From positions 62,001 to 126,000 of the forward strand of contig NZ_UAUU01000009.1 of the NCBI RefSeq assembly GCF_900457465.1: a stretch of DNA of 64,000 nucleotides, written 5' to 3'. The notes under the pieces were generated by a model. The model ran no database searches, was not told the DNA's origin, and saw only the letters and a list, made by a program, of their open reading frames with translations. This document shows positions 18,100 to 27,631 of the stretch, in pieces. The DNA comes from Sphingobacterium multivorum (GTDB lineage: Bacteria > Bacteroidota > Bacteroidia > Sphingobacteriales > Sphingobacteriaceae). The translations under genes and the position numbers were made by a program. Each line of letters opens with the position of its first letter. The stretch's first letter is position 1.

Positions 18100-20604
18100 T
18101 CAAAAATCAATACCGATCTTTGCCCGCACACCCCATGGAGATACCCCCGGATTATCCAGGTACGTAAAACGGCGAACCAGATCGACCCGTAAAATTTTAA
18201 AGATATTACTCAGCCCAACACTACCTTCTATATAGGCCCCATTATTAAGCGAGAACAGCTGCGGTTCGCGCGGATCCTTGGGCAATTCATCAAAATTTTT
18301 TGTGTATCTGTTGGAGGCATCAACAGCGCCATACAGCATCTTTACAGACGCGATCTCCCGGAGATCCAGTTTTTTCAAAAGCGGAACTTTATTCAGAAAA
18401 AAACCATTAAATGAATGTTGAAGCAATAGTGATGTATATTTATCGCTCATAAATTCCATCGAATTCATCAAATTGTAGGAGTTGAGCTGATACGAATACG
18501 TTTGATTTGCCCGATGAATAATCATCAGCGGATAAGGAACCTTTCCAAATTGGATACCCGATTCAAATACGATATCGGCAAAACCAAATTGGGACGCAAA
18601 AAATCGCTTATTGGCATTTAATATGAAACGTTGGTAGTTATAATCTCCACCCAATAAACCTTTCACACCAACCTGTGCGGCTAAGGTAAAAATTGGTTGG
18701 CCCGTATTGATGATACGTCGATAACGTTTTCCCTGGTATAATTTCTCATGTGGAGCCCAGCGAATCTCTCCGGTGAAAGCAGAAGTCCACAGCTCATTGC
18801 CGTTACTTCTTCTAAAAGCGCGACGGTCATACGTTAAGATACCACCCGGACTAAGGATTTGATTGAAGAACCCCACTTTAAAGGATAGATGGTTTTCAAA
18901 CTCCTGCCAATATTCGATCTGCCTCCGCTGTAGATAAAACATTTTGTCATTTTCCCCTCTTCTGAATGAAAGCAAAAAATTGTCATTGTCAATAAAATTG
19001 AGATCCTGCCCCGGCACCTGCACCTCTTTGCTAACCTTAGCGGAGACTAACTTTACCGGAAATTTGTATACCGATGCACCATTAAGGGAGTAAGTAGCCC
19101 CCATATTATATTTCCATTGCCTATCTTTCGTACCATAGGCACCATAACCATCCAGGACCAATGTCTTGCTAAAAATATCCGTCGTGTTGCCCCCAAATTT
19201 AAATCGGCTTCCTTCGACAGGGTTAAAACTATAGAATGAAGGTACTGGCCCTATTTCGATAACACCGCGGCCATAATAGCCCGACATGATAAAGGAGCCC
19301 AATGCCATCAGGTTTTTGAAAGATTTTGATTGTTTTAAACTATCGATATTCGTAAAGGCCTGCGCCTCCAGCTTACTCAGTTTCTCAGGTCTCGCAAGAT
19401 TCCAGTCAATTCCATTCGGATTCTGTGGTCCTGTTCGTGTCAATGCTTTACCATTAACAGCAAGCTGTGTTTCACTGGAAGGTGACCTGCTGGTCACTTT
19501 CTCCCCAAACAAACCCATACCATCCTTAAAAATCCCCATGTCTATCGTCAGGACTCCCCTACTCAGAAAAAGACGATGTGCTTGATTTTCCGAATAATTC
19601 AAAACAATATTTAACCCCTTCACCCAATTGATATTGGTCGCTTCGTTGATGGTCAGCTCCGCTTGATCTAAGGCATAACTCCCATCTAAGCGGATATAGA
19701 TGAAGCCTGAAAAAAGCGCATCCTCCCTATTGCGTGGCTCTACGCGTATTTTGGCATGCCAAGGTTTACTATCTTTCAAAGTGTCAACCAGGTAATATTT
19801 ATAAAACGAAGGTGCCAACGTCGCTATAGGGCTCAAAAACCGTCTATTCCCAATAGAGACATCCGTATCATAGATATTTGTTTCGCCATAGATTTTATCC
19901 AGATACTCATCAATACCGTCTTCATCCAGGTACTGATCTACGCGCGACTGATTCTCCCCCAGTAAAATAAAGTTATTACCTTTAACGGCATCCAATTTTC
20001 GCTGACCGATTTTTTCATCCATGAATATGGGTACCAGCGATCTCCCGGGATACTTTAGCGTATCCATCCCCTTTTTCAAGAATCCGAAACGTTTGAGTAA
20101 GCGGGATTTATCCACCTTTTGATTTTGGATAGACAGGGACATCGATAGCTTCTCATATTCCTGATAGCTACCCGCTGCCCCATTTAGGGCATTATTTTCG
20201 TCTCTTTTTTCAATTACTTTACGGATTAAATCGACTGTTGGATTATGTTTATTCGTGTATTTCCTCTTTTTAGGCGCATTCACGACAACTTCATCGAGGC
20301 TCTGTTGTTCATCTTCCAAACGGATAATAAGAACCTTCTTGCCCTGTGCGACACTCATCGGGAACAACTGCTTTTTATAGCCAACGGCACTAAATAATAA
20401 TTCCCAGTTGTCAGGCACGGATGATAGTTGAAAATGCCCCTCTTTATTTGTTGCTACAGATCTGGCCGTGTGGGAAAGCGTTACAGTAACACCTTGAATG
20501 GGTTTTGCTGATGAGGCATCGAGGACAATTCCTGTTAATGAAGCTCCTTGTCCAAATAGTCGAGAAGTAAAGAACAGTAAAACCAATAAGAAACGATATT
20601 GCAT
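18100..20604 (-). CDS. DUF5686 outer-membrane protein with carboxypeptidase-like regulatory domain
   Basis: This 834-residue protein begins with a signal peptide (FLLVLLFFTSRLFGQG). Next comes a carboxypeptidase-D regulatory-like beta domain (GIVLDASSAKPIQGVTVTLS) and then the DUF5686 region, which is predicted to end in an outer-membrane beta-barrel. The final residue is Phe (AKIGIDF), as expected for a BAM substrate. No TonB plug is visible, so it is not a TonB receptor. The function of DUF5686 is unknown. I prefer the ATG at 20604 over 20619, because the latter lies inside a hairpin. It sits between the VirJ-like and MprF-like genes in one direction. Confidence 0.87.
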   Translation of the reverse strand: MQYRFLLVLLFFTSRLFGQGASLTGIVLDASSAKPIQGVTVTLSHTARSVATNKEGHFQLSSVPDNWELLFSAVGYKKQLFPMSVAQGKKVLIIRLEDEQQSLDEVVVNAPKKRKYTNKHNPTVDLIRKVIEKRDENNALNGAAGSYQEYEKLSMSLSIQNQKVDKSRLLKRFGFLKKGMDTLKYPGRSLVPIFMDEKIGQRKLDAVKGNNFILLGENQSRVDQYLDEDGIDEYLDKIYGETNIYDTDVSIGNRRFLSPIATLAPSFYKYYLVDTLKDSKPWHAKIRVEPRNREDALFSGFIYIRLDGSYALDQAELTINEATNINWVKGLNIVLNYSENQAHRLFLSRGVLTIDMGIFKDGMGLFGEKVTSRSPSSETQLAVNGKALTRTGPQNPNGIDWNLARPEKLSKLEAQAFTNIDSLKQSKSFKNLMALGSFIMSGYYGRGVIEIGPVPSFYSFNPVEGSRFKFGGNTTDIFSKTLVLDGYGAYGTKDRQWKYNMGATYSLNGASVYKFPVKLVSAKVSKEVQVPGQDLNFIDNDNFLLSFRRGENDKMFYLQRRQIEYWQEFENHLSFKVGFFNQILSPGGILTYDRRAFRRSNGNELWTSAFTGEIRWAPHEKLYQGKRYRRIINTGQPIFTLAAQVGVKGLLGGDYNYQRFILNANKRFFASQFGFADIVFESGIQFGKVPYPLMIIHRANQTYSYQLNSYNLMNSMEFMSDKYTSLLLQHSFNGFFLNKVPLLKKLDLREIASVKMLYGAVDASNRYTKNFDELPKDPREPQLFSLNNGAYIEGSVGLSNIFKILRVDLVRRFTYLDNPGVSPWGVRAKIGIDF

Positions 20605-20650
20605 AAAAAAACCTTGCATCTAAATTCAGTAGGATGACAAGGTTTTTATA
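20605..20650 (-). terminator. Hairpin with T-run abutting the DUF5686 start codon
   Basis: Read on the minus strand, AAAAACCTTG at 20647-20638 pairs with CAAGGTTTTT at 20616-20607, flanked by GAT/ATC complements and followed by a T-run that leads straight into ATG at 20604. It looks like an intrinsic terminator for the VirJ-like gene. No ribosome site fits between it and the start codon, so it could also act as an attenuator. Confidence 0.6.
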
Positions 20651-20670
20651 AAAAAGTCCTAGTGCGATTG

Positions 20671-21369
20671 CTATCTTAATCGCACAGTATTATAAATCGT
20701 CTTAAAATCACGATTATAATTATGCGGTCCAGCCAATACATCGACCTTTAATCCCGCATTACGAAACATTTTCACGAGATCTTCTTCGCCCTCTTTACAA
20801 AAAACATAAGTCGAAGGGATTTGCTTTAGCTTCAACACTTCAGCAAGTACCTCATAGCCATTGGCTTTCTGTTTCCAGTTGAGCATTGTCGATACGGTCA
20901 CCTCAAAGCTCGCATACTGATCTGGTGATAAATAGGTAACATGCCGGATAGCTTTTTTCAATGGATCCGAAAAATTATTCAGGACAAAGGGCAACACTCC
21001 GGCAGAAAATGAATGTCCAATCATATAAATCTGATCACAGTCCCATTCTTTTCTGAAATGGTCAATATATCGTTCGAATTCCCTGCCCGCTTCTTGTGGT
21101 GTTTTCTTTTTCCAGAAATATTTTTTTGCATCGATGACCAAACGAGGATATCCATCGAGCGAAAAGTAAGCTAACAGGCTTTTACTAAAATCATTATAAC
21201 CGCCATCACCCGTAATAAATACAAGCATTGTTTTTTGTTTGTTATTGGCATCTTTAAGTGGAATAACGTAACTTGGTAGTACTTCTGCGTGTACTGGTTT
21301 TAGGGCAAGACTTAGCCAAAAAAATAGCAATAGCAATAATCTATCTGCTTTATAATGTGCAGTGTTCAT
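20671..21369 (-). CDS. VirJ/AcvB-like periplasmic alpha/beta hydrolase
   Basis: This 232-residue protein matches the VirJ/AcvB domain, an alpha/beta hydrolase. It has a signal peptide (LLLLLFFWLSLALKPVHAEV), then FITGDGGYNDFSKSL near the N-terminus, IDAKKYFWKKKTP in the middle, and the nucleophile elbow IGHSFSAG with its serine near residue 115. AcvB of Agrobacterium and its Rhizobium counterpart hydrolyse lysyl-phosphatidylglycerol in the periplasm, and there the partner synthase is MprF/LpiA. Here an MprF-like gene lies two genes downstream. That context supports the same pairing. I chose the ATG at 21369 because it gives a clean signal peptide. Confidence 0.85.
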   Translation of the reverse strand: MNTAHYKADRLLLLLFFWLSLALKPVHAEVLPSYVIPLKDANNKQKTMLVFITGDGGYNDFSKSLLAYFSLDGYPRLVIDAKKYFWKKKTPQEAGREFERYIDHFRKEWDCDQIYMIGHSFSAGVLPFVLNNFSDPLKKAIRHVTYLSPDQYASFEVTVSTMLNWKQKANGYEVLAEVLKLKQIPSTYVFCKEGEEDLVKMFRNAGLKVDVLAGPHNYNRDFKTIYNTVRLR

Positions 21370-21472
21370 GTGTATATAATATGTGTAAATATTTGCTTTG
21401 AATAATAACAATGCCTGTGACCACCTGGAATGATTCATTAATAAATACGCCGTGAAATCCTTTCCTCTGACA

Positions 21473-22291
21473 CTATTTACCGGTTCTAATGTCCTTTATT
21501 GGAATAGATTTACGCACACCGTCCATCACATAAAAAAAACCAAGGGCATTATTCGAAATATTACCTTCGACATTAGCAGGTACTGCAGACAATAAACCTT
21601 TCCATTCCGTCTCCTGAAATAGATTATAAATAAAACGGGAGTAACGTGGCGATTCAGAAAACTTAGAGACGATTAAACTGTCCTTCAACGATACTTCATA
21701 GTTGTAGGTCTTCCCAAGTAAGTTGTTCAGTACGTTGGGCGCGCCCAAACGATAACTATAACTAAAAGGAGATCGAAAAGAAGAAATATCATCTCCGGAA
21801 AAATCCTTTTGCGGCATAATAAGCCATTTATTGGAGGTTCGCATCCCGAACAGATGTTTACTAACTTTTACCCCCCATTTGCTATTCAATTTATTTTTTT
21901 CTACCGGAAGAAAGGCATTTTCAATCGGTACAACGGGTATCAATTGATCCTGTGCTTCATATGATTTCCCATTCAAAGTAATCGTAAGCTGAAATACATT
22001 TCCTACGGTGTCCTTGAGGTTGAACAGCTCCCCATAGTAAAGCCCTTCACCCAAATCATTGAATTCAATCGTATTGGGACCATTGGTTACCCGGACGGTG
22101 GCTCCGCTAATCCCAATAGTCCCTGAATTAGACTTTAGCCCATCCAATTTCTTTAACTGGATATACTGCTCTTTGTACATCGTATTAATCCCGCCTTCAA
22201 CAATCATATCGTACGATTGCCCTTCGTCTACAGCTGACTTCTGACAAGAAACCACTAAAAAACAAGCAACTATAATCAATAAGAATCTCAT
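21473..22291 (-). CDS. DUF4249 family lipoprotein
   Basis: This 272-residue lipoprotein begins with a hydrophobic segment ending in FLVVSCQKSA, so the mature N-terminus is a lipidated Cys near residue 17. The following beta-rich part, with GISGATVRVTNG, EGLYYGELF and NGKSYEAQDQLIPV, fits the DUF4249 family. These proteins are regularly encoded next to TonB receptors that carry a carboxypeptidase-like domain. They are presumed to sit on the outer membrane as accessory parts. The start lies five bases after the receptor stop, so translation is probably coupled. The substrate is unknown. Confidence 0.85.
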   Translation of the reverse strand: MRFLLIIVACFLVVSCQKSAVDEGQSYDMIVEGGINTMYKEQYIQLKKLDGLKSNSGTIGISGATVRVTNGPNTIEFNDLGEGLYYGELFNLKDTVGNVFQLTITLNGKSYEAQDQLIPVVPIENAFLPVEKNKLNSKWGVKVSKHLFGMRTSNKWLIMPQKDFSGDDISSFRSPFSYSYRLGAPNVLNNLLGKTYNYEVSLKDSLIVSKFSESPRYSRFIYNLFQETEWKGLLSAVPANVEGNISNNALGFFYVMDGVRKSIPIKDIRTGK

Positions 22292-22296
22292 ATCAA

Positions 22297-24867
22297 TCAA
22301 AATCTCATGGTGTAACTAATTGAGGGAACCCGTCCGGAAAAGGATGTTTTCTGAATTGCCAAATTCCCATTGCTATCTTCGGAGAAACTATAATAAAGTG
22401 GATTGCGCTGATCAAATATATTATACAATCCAAAATTCAGGGTATGTCTTCTTCCTCGCTCTCGCTGCCTTATCGTTTCCAAATCTACCGAGCAATTTAG
22501 ATCAAAACGACTAAACGTAGGCATGCGATGGGAATTACGGCTTGAATACACCGGAACATATATACCCTCATATTCCATAAATCCTATTGGATAAGTTAAA
22601 GGCCTCCCCGTATGAATCGTATAAAAAGCATTGAGATGCACCGACCTCCCCAAATCGTAGGACAAGTTGCTCTTAAGCACATGTGGAATATCGAAATTGG
22701 CTGCGTATTCTTTTCCCTTATTGATGCCGTTGATCTTCCGAAAAGATCTGGACCAGCTATAGAAAATACTGCCCGAAAACTCACCAATACGCTGATTGAC
22801 GGATAATTCCAGTCCATAGGCGCGCCCCTTTCCTTGGCGCAGCTGTGTTTCGATAAATGGGTTGAGTATTAGCTGCGCATGATCGATCAATTCGACCTGA
22901 TTGCCCATTCTCTTCCAATACCCTTCCAGTCCAATATTTCCACGATACAATAATCTGTTGATACGAAAAGAAATCGCATCAACATATTGTGGTTTAATAT
23001 TTAATCCCGCCGGTACCCATGCTTCCAACGAGGAAAAAGCAAGTTCATCGTTCTGTAACAACTGCAAATACTGATAACTCCGATTATAAGCCAGTCTGAA
23101 AGCAAAATCATTGCCCATTTTATATTGCAAAGACAGGCGTGGCTCTAAACCATAATACGATTTTTTCTTGTCGGCATCGTTCGACAACGGCTTATACGAG
23201 CTGCCATCCAATAAATAATAGCGTCCAAAGGAAGCATTAAAAAAGGCATTCGCCCGCATTCCCGCAACAATCCGGAAGGCGGAATCAATCTTCCAGTTAA
23301 ACGAAACATAACCCGTATAATCATAGGCCTGGGCCCTAAAGATATTATCCTCCGTGTTTGAATTTACCGGTGATATCTCCCCGGGATTAAAACGATGTAA
23401 GGTTCCCTGAAGACCAAAATCCAAGGTGCGATCCAATCCCATAAAATACGTAAAATCGGATTTCAAACTAAAGTCACGTATCCGTGTCAACCAGATCTGA
23501 TTGTCACTCGATTCGGGTTTACTGACATCCAATTTATTATGATAATCACTGAATATGGCCGAAAGGTTCATAAATAATCGGTCACTATGCACATGGTTCC
23601 ACCGCAAAGTAGAAGTCCAATTACCCCAACGATTGGTATTCTTATTCGGTGAAATAACTTTATCTTGCCCATAATAACCCGAAAGATAAACCCGATTTTT
23701 CTCGTCAAATGTATAGTTGAACTTCACGTTATAGTCACTGTATTTACCTTTGACATTAAACAACCGATAATCTGTATTAAAAGCATTTAATATACTTCCC
23801 CGTGCAGTGGCAATGAAAGCACCTTTTCCTTTTTTTATAAATGGCCCCTCAGCACCAACCCGAGCAATCAAAAGACTTGATCCACCAAAAACATGAAAAG
23901 CATTGGCATCGCCGTCTCTGGTGCTCATATCCATAATGGAAGAAAGACGTCCCCCTAGATTTGCAGGGATAGCATCCTTATAAAACTGTGTATTCTTCAA
24001 GATATCCGAATTAAACACCGAGGTTAAACCGAATAGATGCGATGGATTATAAACAACAGCTTCATCGAGCAAAATAAGATTCTGGTCTTTACCGCTTCCC
24101 CTTACAAAAAGATTACTGCCACCTTCTGTTAATCCGTTAATCCCATTTTGCATCTGTAATACCTTCATGATATCAGCCTCGCCTTTATAAAAAGCATTTC
24201 TTCGTGTTTGGGTCCAATTGATCTTATCTGTGAAACTTCCCATGTGCTGCGCTGTCAAGGAAGAATCAACATTAACCACCACCTCACTCAAGTTGAAATC
24301 TACCGGAGCAAGCTTAATGACCAGGTAATTATTTTCTAACGCAGCATTTAAAGAGACCACCCTTGTTTTATAGCCCAGATAACTCACATAACAACTGTAT
24401 TCGCCCCGTGGTAATGTCAGTGAGTAAAACCCATATTTATTACTTAAACTACTTTTGTTTTTCTCCGCGATCAACAAAGTGGCACCAATCAGGTTTTCAC
24501 CGCTCAGACTGTCCACCACACGTCCTTTTATGGTAAAAGTTTTATCTTCCTCATAGAAGATCAGCGCTCTATTGATAATTGTAAATCCAACATTGGAATC
24601 TTTCAGCAAATAATTAAGGACTTCTTCCAAACTGGATTTGTCAAACGAACGACTATAGATGATGTCCTTGTTAAAAATCTGCTCATCATAGGACATGGAT
24701 ATATCGTATGTTTTATGAATTTCGGCAAGTATTTGAAGAATCTGTTTGTTATGTGTGTCAATTGAGATCCGTAATTCAGCAGGGGAGCTCTGTCCCATGG
24801 CTTTCGAACATACAACCATAACTAACCAGCAGAAAAAGAGCAGACGATACAGGATCCTATCTTTCAT
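22297..24867 (-). CDS. TonB-dependent receptor with STN and carboxypeptidase-like domains
   Basis: This 856-residue outer-membrane receptor has, in order, a signal peptide, an STN (secretin/TonB short N-terminal) domain at about residues 35-105, a carboxypeptidase regulatory-like domain (TIKGRVVDSLSGENLIGATL), a plug domain (GGSNLFVRGSGKDQNLILLD) and a beta-barrel ending in YTMRF. The STN domain indicates signalling to the FecR anti-sigma factor encoded upstream, so binding of its ligand should switch on the sigma factor. It lies 18 bases after fecR and just before the DUF4249 gene. The transported ligand cannot be deduced. Confidence 0.93.
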   Translation of the reverse strand: MKDRILYRLLFFCWLVMVVCSKAMGQSSPAELRISIDTHNKQILQILAEIHKTYDISMSYDEQIFNKDIIYSRSFDKSSLEEVLNYLLKDSNVGFTIINRALIFYEEDKTFTIKGRVVDSLSGENLIGATLLIAEKNKSSLSNKYGFYSLTLPRGEYSCYVSYLGYKTRVVSLNAALENNYLVIKLAPVDFNLSEVVVNVDSSLTAQHMGSFTDKINWTQTRRNAFYKGEADIMKVLQMQNGINGLTEGGSNLFVRGSGKDQNLILLDEAVVYNPSHLFGLTSVFNSDILKNTQFYKDAIPANLGGRLSSIMDMSTRDGDANAFHVFGGSSLLIARVGAEGPFIKKGKGAFIATARGSILNAFNTDYRLFNVKGKYSDYNVKFNYTFDEKNRVYLSGYYGQDKVISPNKNTNRWGNWTSTLRWNHVHSDRLFMNLSAIFSDYHNKLDVSKPESSDNQIWLTRIRDFSLKSDFTYFMGLDRTLDFGLQGTLHRFNPGEISPVNSNTEDNIFRAQAYDYTGYVSFNWKIDSAFRIVAGMRANAFFNASFGRYYLLDGSSYKPLSNDADKKKSYYGLEPRLSLQYKMGNDFAFRLAYNRSYQYLQLLQNDELAFSSLEAWVPAGLNIKPQYVDAISFRINRLLYRGNIGLEGYWKRMGNQVELIDHAQLILNPFIETQLRQGKGRAYGLELSVNQRIGEFSGSIFYSWSRSFRKINGINKGKEYAANFDIPHVLKSNLSYDLGRSVHLNAFYTIHTGRPLTYPIGFMEYEGIYVPVYSSRNSHRMPTFSRFDLNCSVDLETIRQRERGRRHTLNFGLYNIFDQRNPLYYSFSEDSNGNLAIQKTSFSGRVPSISYTMRF

Positions 24868-24885
24868 ATCAGCAACGCGAAGAGT

Positions 24886-25896
24886 CTATTCGTAGATACT
24901 ATATCCCTTTTTACCAGTTTTCCATTTCACGTTTAAGGTTTTGGAAAGAATCTGAACGATCTCATTGAGCGTCTGCCCATCAAAATACATGCTGAGCTTC
25001 CGTGCTTTTAAACTATCTCCAACGACGGTTATATTCGCCCGAAAGTGCTTTTCCAAATCTGAGCAGATACTATCCAACCGAACATTTGAGTAGCTCAGCT
25101 TTTGCGCTACGTCAGTATCATTGTCTACAGACAGATCAATTTTAGATAAAGACGCTGTTTGTCTTTTATAAAGGCCCTTTTGATTTTTCTGTAAAACAAG
25201 CTCTTCCGCATGGTCTCCTTTTCCACTGCTTAAAGCCACTATCCCCTCCTTAACAAGTACTTCGACATCATCTTTTAGTAGGTTGACTTCAAAGGTAGTG
25301 CCGATATCACGTACATAATTATGTTTAAGATCAACCACAAAGGAGCTTCCTGTTTGATGTTTGACATCGAATAGCGCTTTTCCCTTTTTGAGCTCGACAG
25401 TTCTTTGCTGTGGAAATGTCCTTTTGTTGAACATCGCTTCAGCTCCGGCCTGTAGTGTGATGATCGAACCATCGGGAAGTAGGGTAGGCTGCTGAGCTAC
25501 TGATCCATATAATCGGATTTCATTGCCCATCCAACGGTCGAAGTTCAGGTAAGCGGCAAAACCGACCACGAACAATACGGCTGCAGCCACAAATTTCATC
25601 CAGGGTTTCCAGATTGCTCGTACAGGTGTCTCGATCTCCGCTTCTTGTTGATCCCCTGTTTTATCTAACTGATTTTTAAATTTTTCCCATTGGCTACCAG
25701 TATCTACTTTTTTATAGCGTTCCAGTACTATAAGGTCGTCAGCTATACTTCTAACTTCCTGGTATAGCTCGTGGTTCTCCACATCCTCCGAAATCCAACG
25801 CCCAAGCAACACTCCTTCCCTTTCGGAAATAGTCCCATCCAGCTCTTTCTGAATCAAGTCATAAGGAATAAATCTTGAAGTATTGTTTTCTTCCAT
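24886..25896 (-). CDS. FecR-type anti-sigma factor
   Basis: This 336-residue membrane protein is a Bacteroidota FecR. It has a short cytoplasmic N-terminal region that should hold the sigma factor, one membrane helix near residue 95 (FVAAAVLFVVGFAAYL), a periplasmic FecR domain (LPDGSIITLQAGAEAMFNKR and later ALFDVKHQ-type segments) and a C-terminal DUF4974-like domain (LNEIVQILSKTLNVKW) that contacts the receptor STN domain. It starts two bases after the sigma factor gene stop and precedes the TonB receptor, the classic order of a cell-surface signalling system. Confidence 0.93.
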   Translation of the reverse strand: MEENNTSRFIPYDLIQKELDGTISEREGVLLGRWISEDVENHELYQEVRSIADDLIVLERYKKVDTGSQWEKFKNQLDKTGDQQEAEIETPVRAIWKPWMKFVAAAVLFVVGFAAYLNFDRWMGNEIRLYGSVAQQPTLLPDGSIITLQAGAEAMFNKRTFPQQRTVELKKGKALFDVKHQTGSSFVVDLKHNYVRDIGTTFEVNLLKDDVEVLVKEGIVALSSGKGDHAEELVLQKNQKGLYKRQTASLSKIDLSVDNDTDVAQKLSYSNVRLDSICSDLEKHFRANITVVGDSLKARKLSMYFDGQTLNEIVQILSKTLNVKWKTGKKGYSIYE

Positions 25897-25898
25897 AA

Positions 25899-26513
25899 CT
25901 ATAAGATAATAAACTGGACAAAAAGTCCTAATGAAAAAAATAAAAAGCCAATGAGAAGCAACAGAAAAGTTTTTTGCTTGGCCAAAGCGACCCGAATTTT
26001 ATCGTAGGCAATGGTCAGATGATTTTTAACCGTTTTTATGGAGATTCCCAATTGATCTGCGATTTCCTGTTGTTTCATCTTATCGTACTTACTCATAAGA
26101 ACGATTTTTCGACACTGCGGCGGCAGTCCTTCCAGTATACTTTCGATCATCAACAACTTGGATTCGTAAAGTGCGGCACGATCAGTTTCATCTTCATCAT
26201 CGGTCAGATCCAATTCCTTGCTATAATCGTTATTCCGTTCCAATAAACGTTGATTCTTTTTGAGGTAGGTAAGCGAAAGGTTGATAACGCTGCGAGATAG
26301 GTAAGCTCCCAGTGATTGACTAATGGCCAACTTGCCTGCATTTTCCCATAACATCATAAATACGTCGTTGGTGAGCTCTTCAGCGATGGCCTCCTCCCGC
26401 ACGTACCGAAAAGATAAGCTATACAATTTACGGAAATGGCTCTTATAAATAGCTTCAAAAGCATCACGATCTTTTTGGACTATCTTCTTAAGCAGGTCAA
26501 CGTCATTTGACAT
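25899..26513 (-). CDS. ECF sigma factor (FecI-like) with a C-terminal hydrophobic tail
   Basis: This 204-residue sigma-70 family protein of the ECF class has region 2 at about residues 20-85 (FRKLYSLSFRYVREEAIAEE, with DVFMMLW) and region 4 at about residues 125-180 (LPPQCRKIVLMSKYDKMKQQ, followed by EIADQLGISIKTVKNHL). After region 4 comes KTFLLLLIGFLFFSLGLFVQ, a hydrophobic tail long enough for one membrane helix. It should direct transcription of the downstream receptor operon when FecR is triggered. The 185-base gap upstream presumably carries its promoter. Confidence 0.93.
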   Translation of the reverse strand: MSNDVDLLKKIVQKDRDAFEAIYKSHFRKLYSLSFRYVREEAIAEELTNDVFMMLWENAGKLAISQSLGAYLSRSVINLSLTYLKKNQRLLERNNDYSKELDLTDDEDETDRAALYESKLLMIESILEGLPPQCRKIVLMSKYDKMKQQEIADQLGISIKTVKNHLTIAYDKIRVALAKQKTFLLLLIGFLFFSLGLFVQFIIL

Positions 26514-26698
26514 AGGACTTAGGTAAAGCTAATAATAAACGTATGTAAAAATAATCAAATTCCATGGAGATTTTATGCATCTAGTTAATTTACAACTTAA
26601 TGAGTCACCAAAACTGTTTAACGTAAAAACAAACAATAACGCGACACAATTAAGTGAATTTTAAATAAATTTTCTATTTTTACAAAAAATCACAAAAC

Positions 26699-27529
26699 AT
26701 GTTAAAATACCACTTTTTTATAAGTTTAATTTTATTTATTTTCATTTCATGTGCAAAAGAAAATTATCCTGAAAACCCAGCGTTAATAAAACCAGAAGAA
26801 GAATCTCTTACAACAAGGATGACCAAAAATATGGATGTTTGGACTGACAATAGGGTGATTAATATATTTGAAGAAGGTAAAATCCGTATTTATGATAAAG
26901 AGGACCATGCGGATCATTACACTACTTTCCAATTGGATAAAGAGGCTGTCGATTCTATTGTATGGCACATTGATGATATTTTACACTACAGTTCAGGTGT
27001 TAATCCTTTTCGTTCCATGACTGGGGTCACATTTTACAAACCTGGGGAATACAAATTTAACTTACTAGTTTACAAAGACAATAAGGTGGTCAAAAAAGCT
27101 GAGCTTATGATCAGAGCCGTTCCCGGAAAAGATTTTTTTAATGTCGATTGGGGAAATCCACCTAGCAGCAGCATTGTAGGGCAATCGTACTCCTACAAGG
27201 GTTATCGCGTTGATCAAACTTATGTAAAAAAACAATATCCCTATAGTAGCATAGATTTTTATTATGAAAATAAATCCGCACAATTAACACCAGAAAAAGA
27301 AAAAGAATATTTACTGGAAGCGGCAAGTAAAACCTATAGTAGCCCTTCGCTCTCTGCAGGGAATAATGGGCAAGCTGAACTAGATAATAAGTATAATTTA
27401 CTTTTCAAAAATAGGTTTAACGCCACCACATTAGCAATCTGGGAAAACCGATCCACCGCTGTAGCCTTAATAGGTTATCCAAAAGATAATGTTGAACATT
27501 ATATGATTATCGGAGAGCCTAAATATTAA
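26699..27529 (+). CDS. Predicted lipoprotein of unknown family
   Basis: This 276-residue protein has a lipoprotein signal, with a hydrophobic segment ending in FIFISCAKENYP and the lipid Cys at about residue 18. The mature sequence contains WHIDDILHYSSGV, FYKPGEYKFNLLVYK and a late WENRSTAVALIGYP. I do not recognise a family. It is beta-rich, with many Tyr and Lys residues. It diverges from the sigma factor gene across 185 bases and is followed by a second, unrelated small lipoprotein in the same direction. Function is unknown. Outer-membrane anchoring is likely from the signal. Confidence 0.75.
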   Translation: MLKYHFFISLILFIFISCAKENYPENPALIKPEEESLTTRMTKNMDVWTDNRVINIFEEGKIRIYDKEDHADHYTTFQLDKEAVDSIVWHIDDILHYSSGVNPFRSMTGVTFYKPGEYKFNLLVYKDNKVVKKAELMIRAVPGKDFFNVDWGNPPSSSIVGQSYSYKGYRVDQTYVKKQYPYSSIDFYYENKSAQLTPEKEKEYLLEAASKTYSSPSLSAGNNGQAELDNKYNLLFKNRFNATTLAIWENRSTAVALIGYPKDNVEHYMIIGEPKY

Positions 27530-27631
27530 AACATATTTTTAATATTCAGAAAAACAGAAGGATTTTAACCCTCTAATTTTAACTGCTATTCTTATAGTTT
27601 TCATAAAAGCCACAAATTTAATTTTACACTA

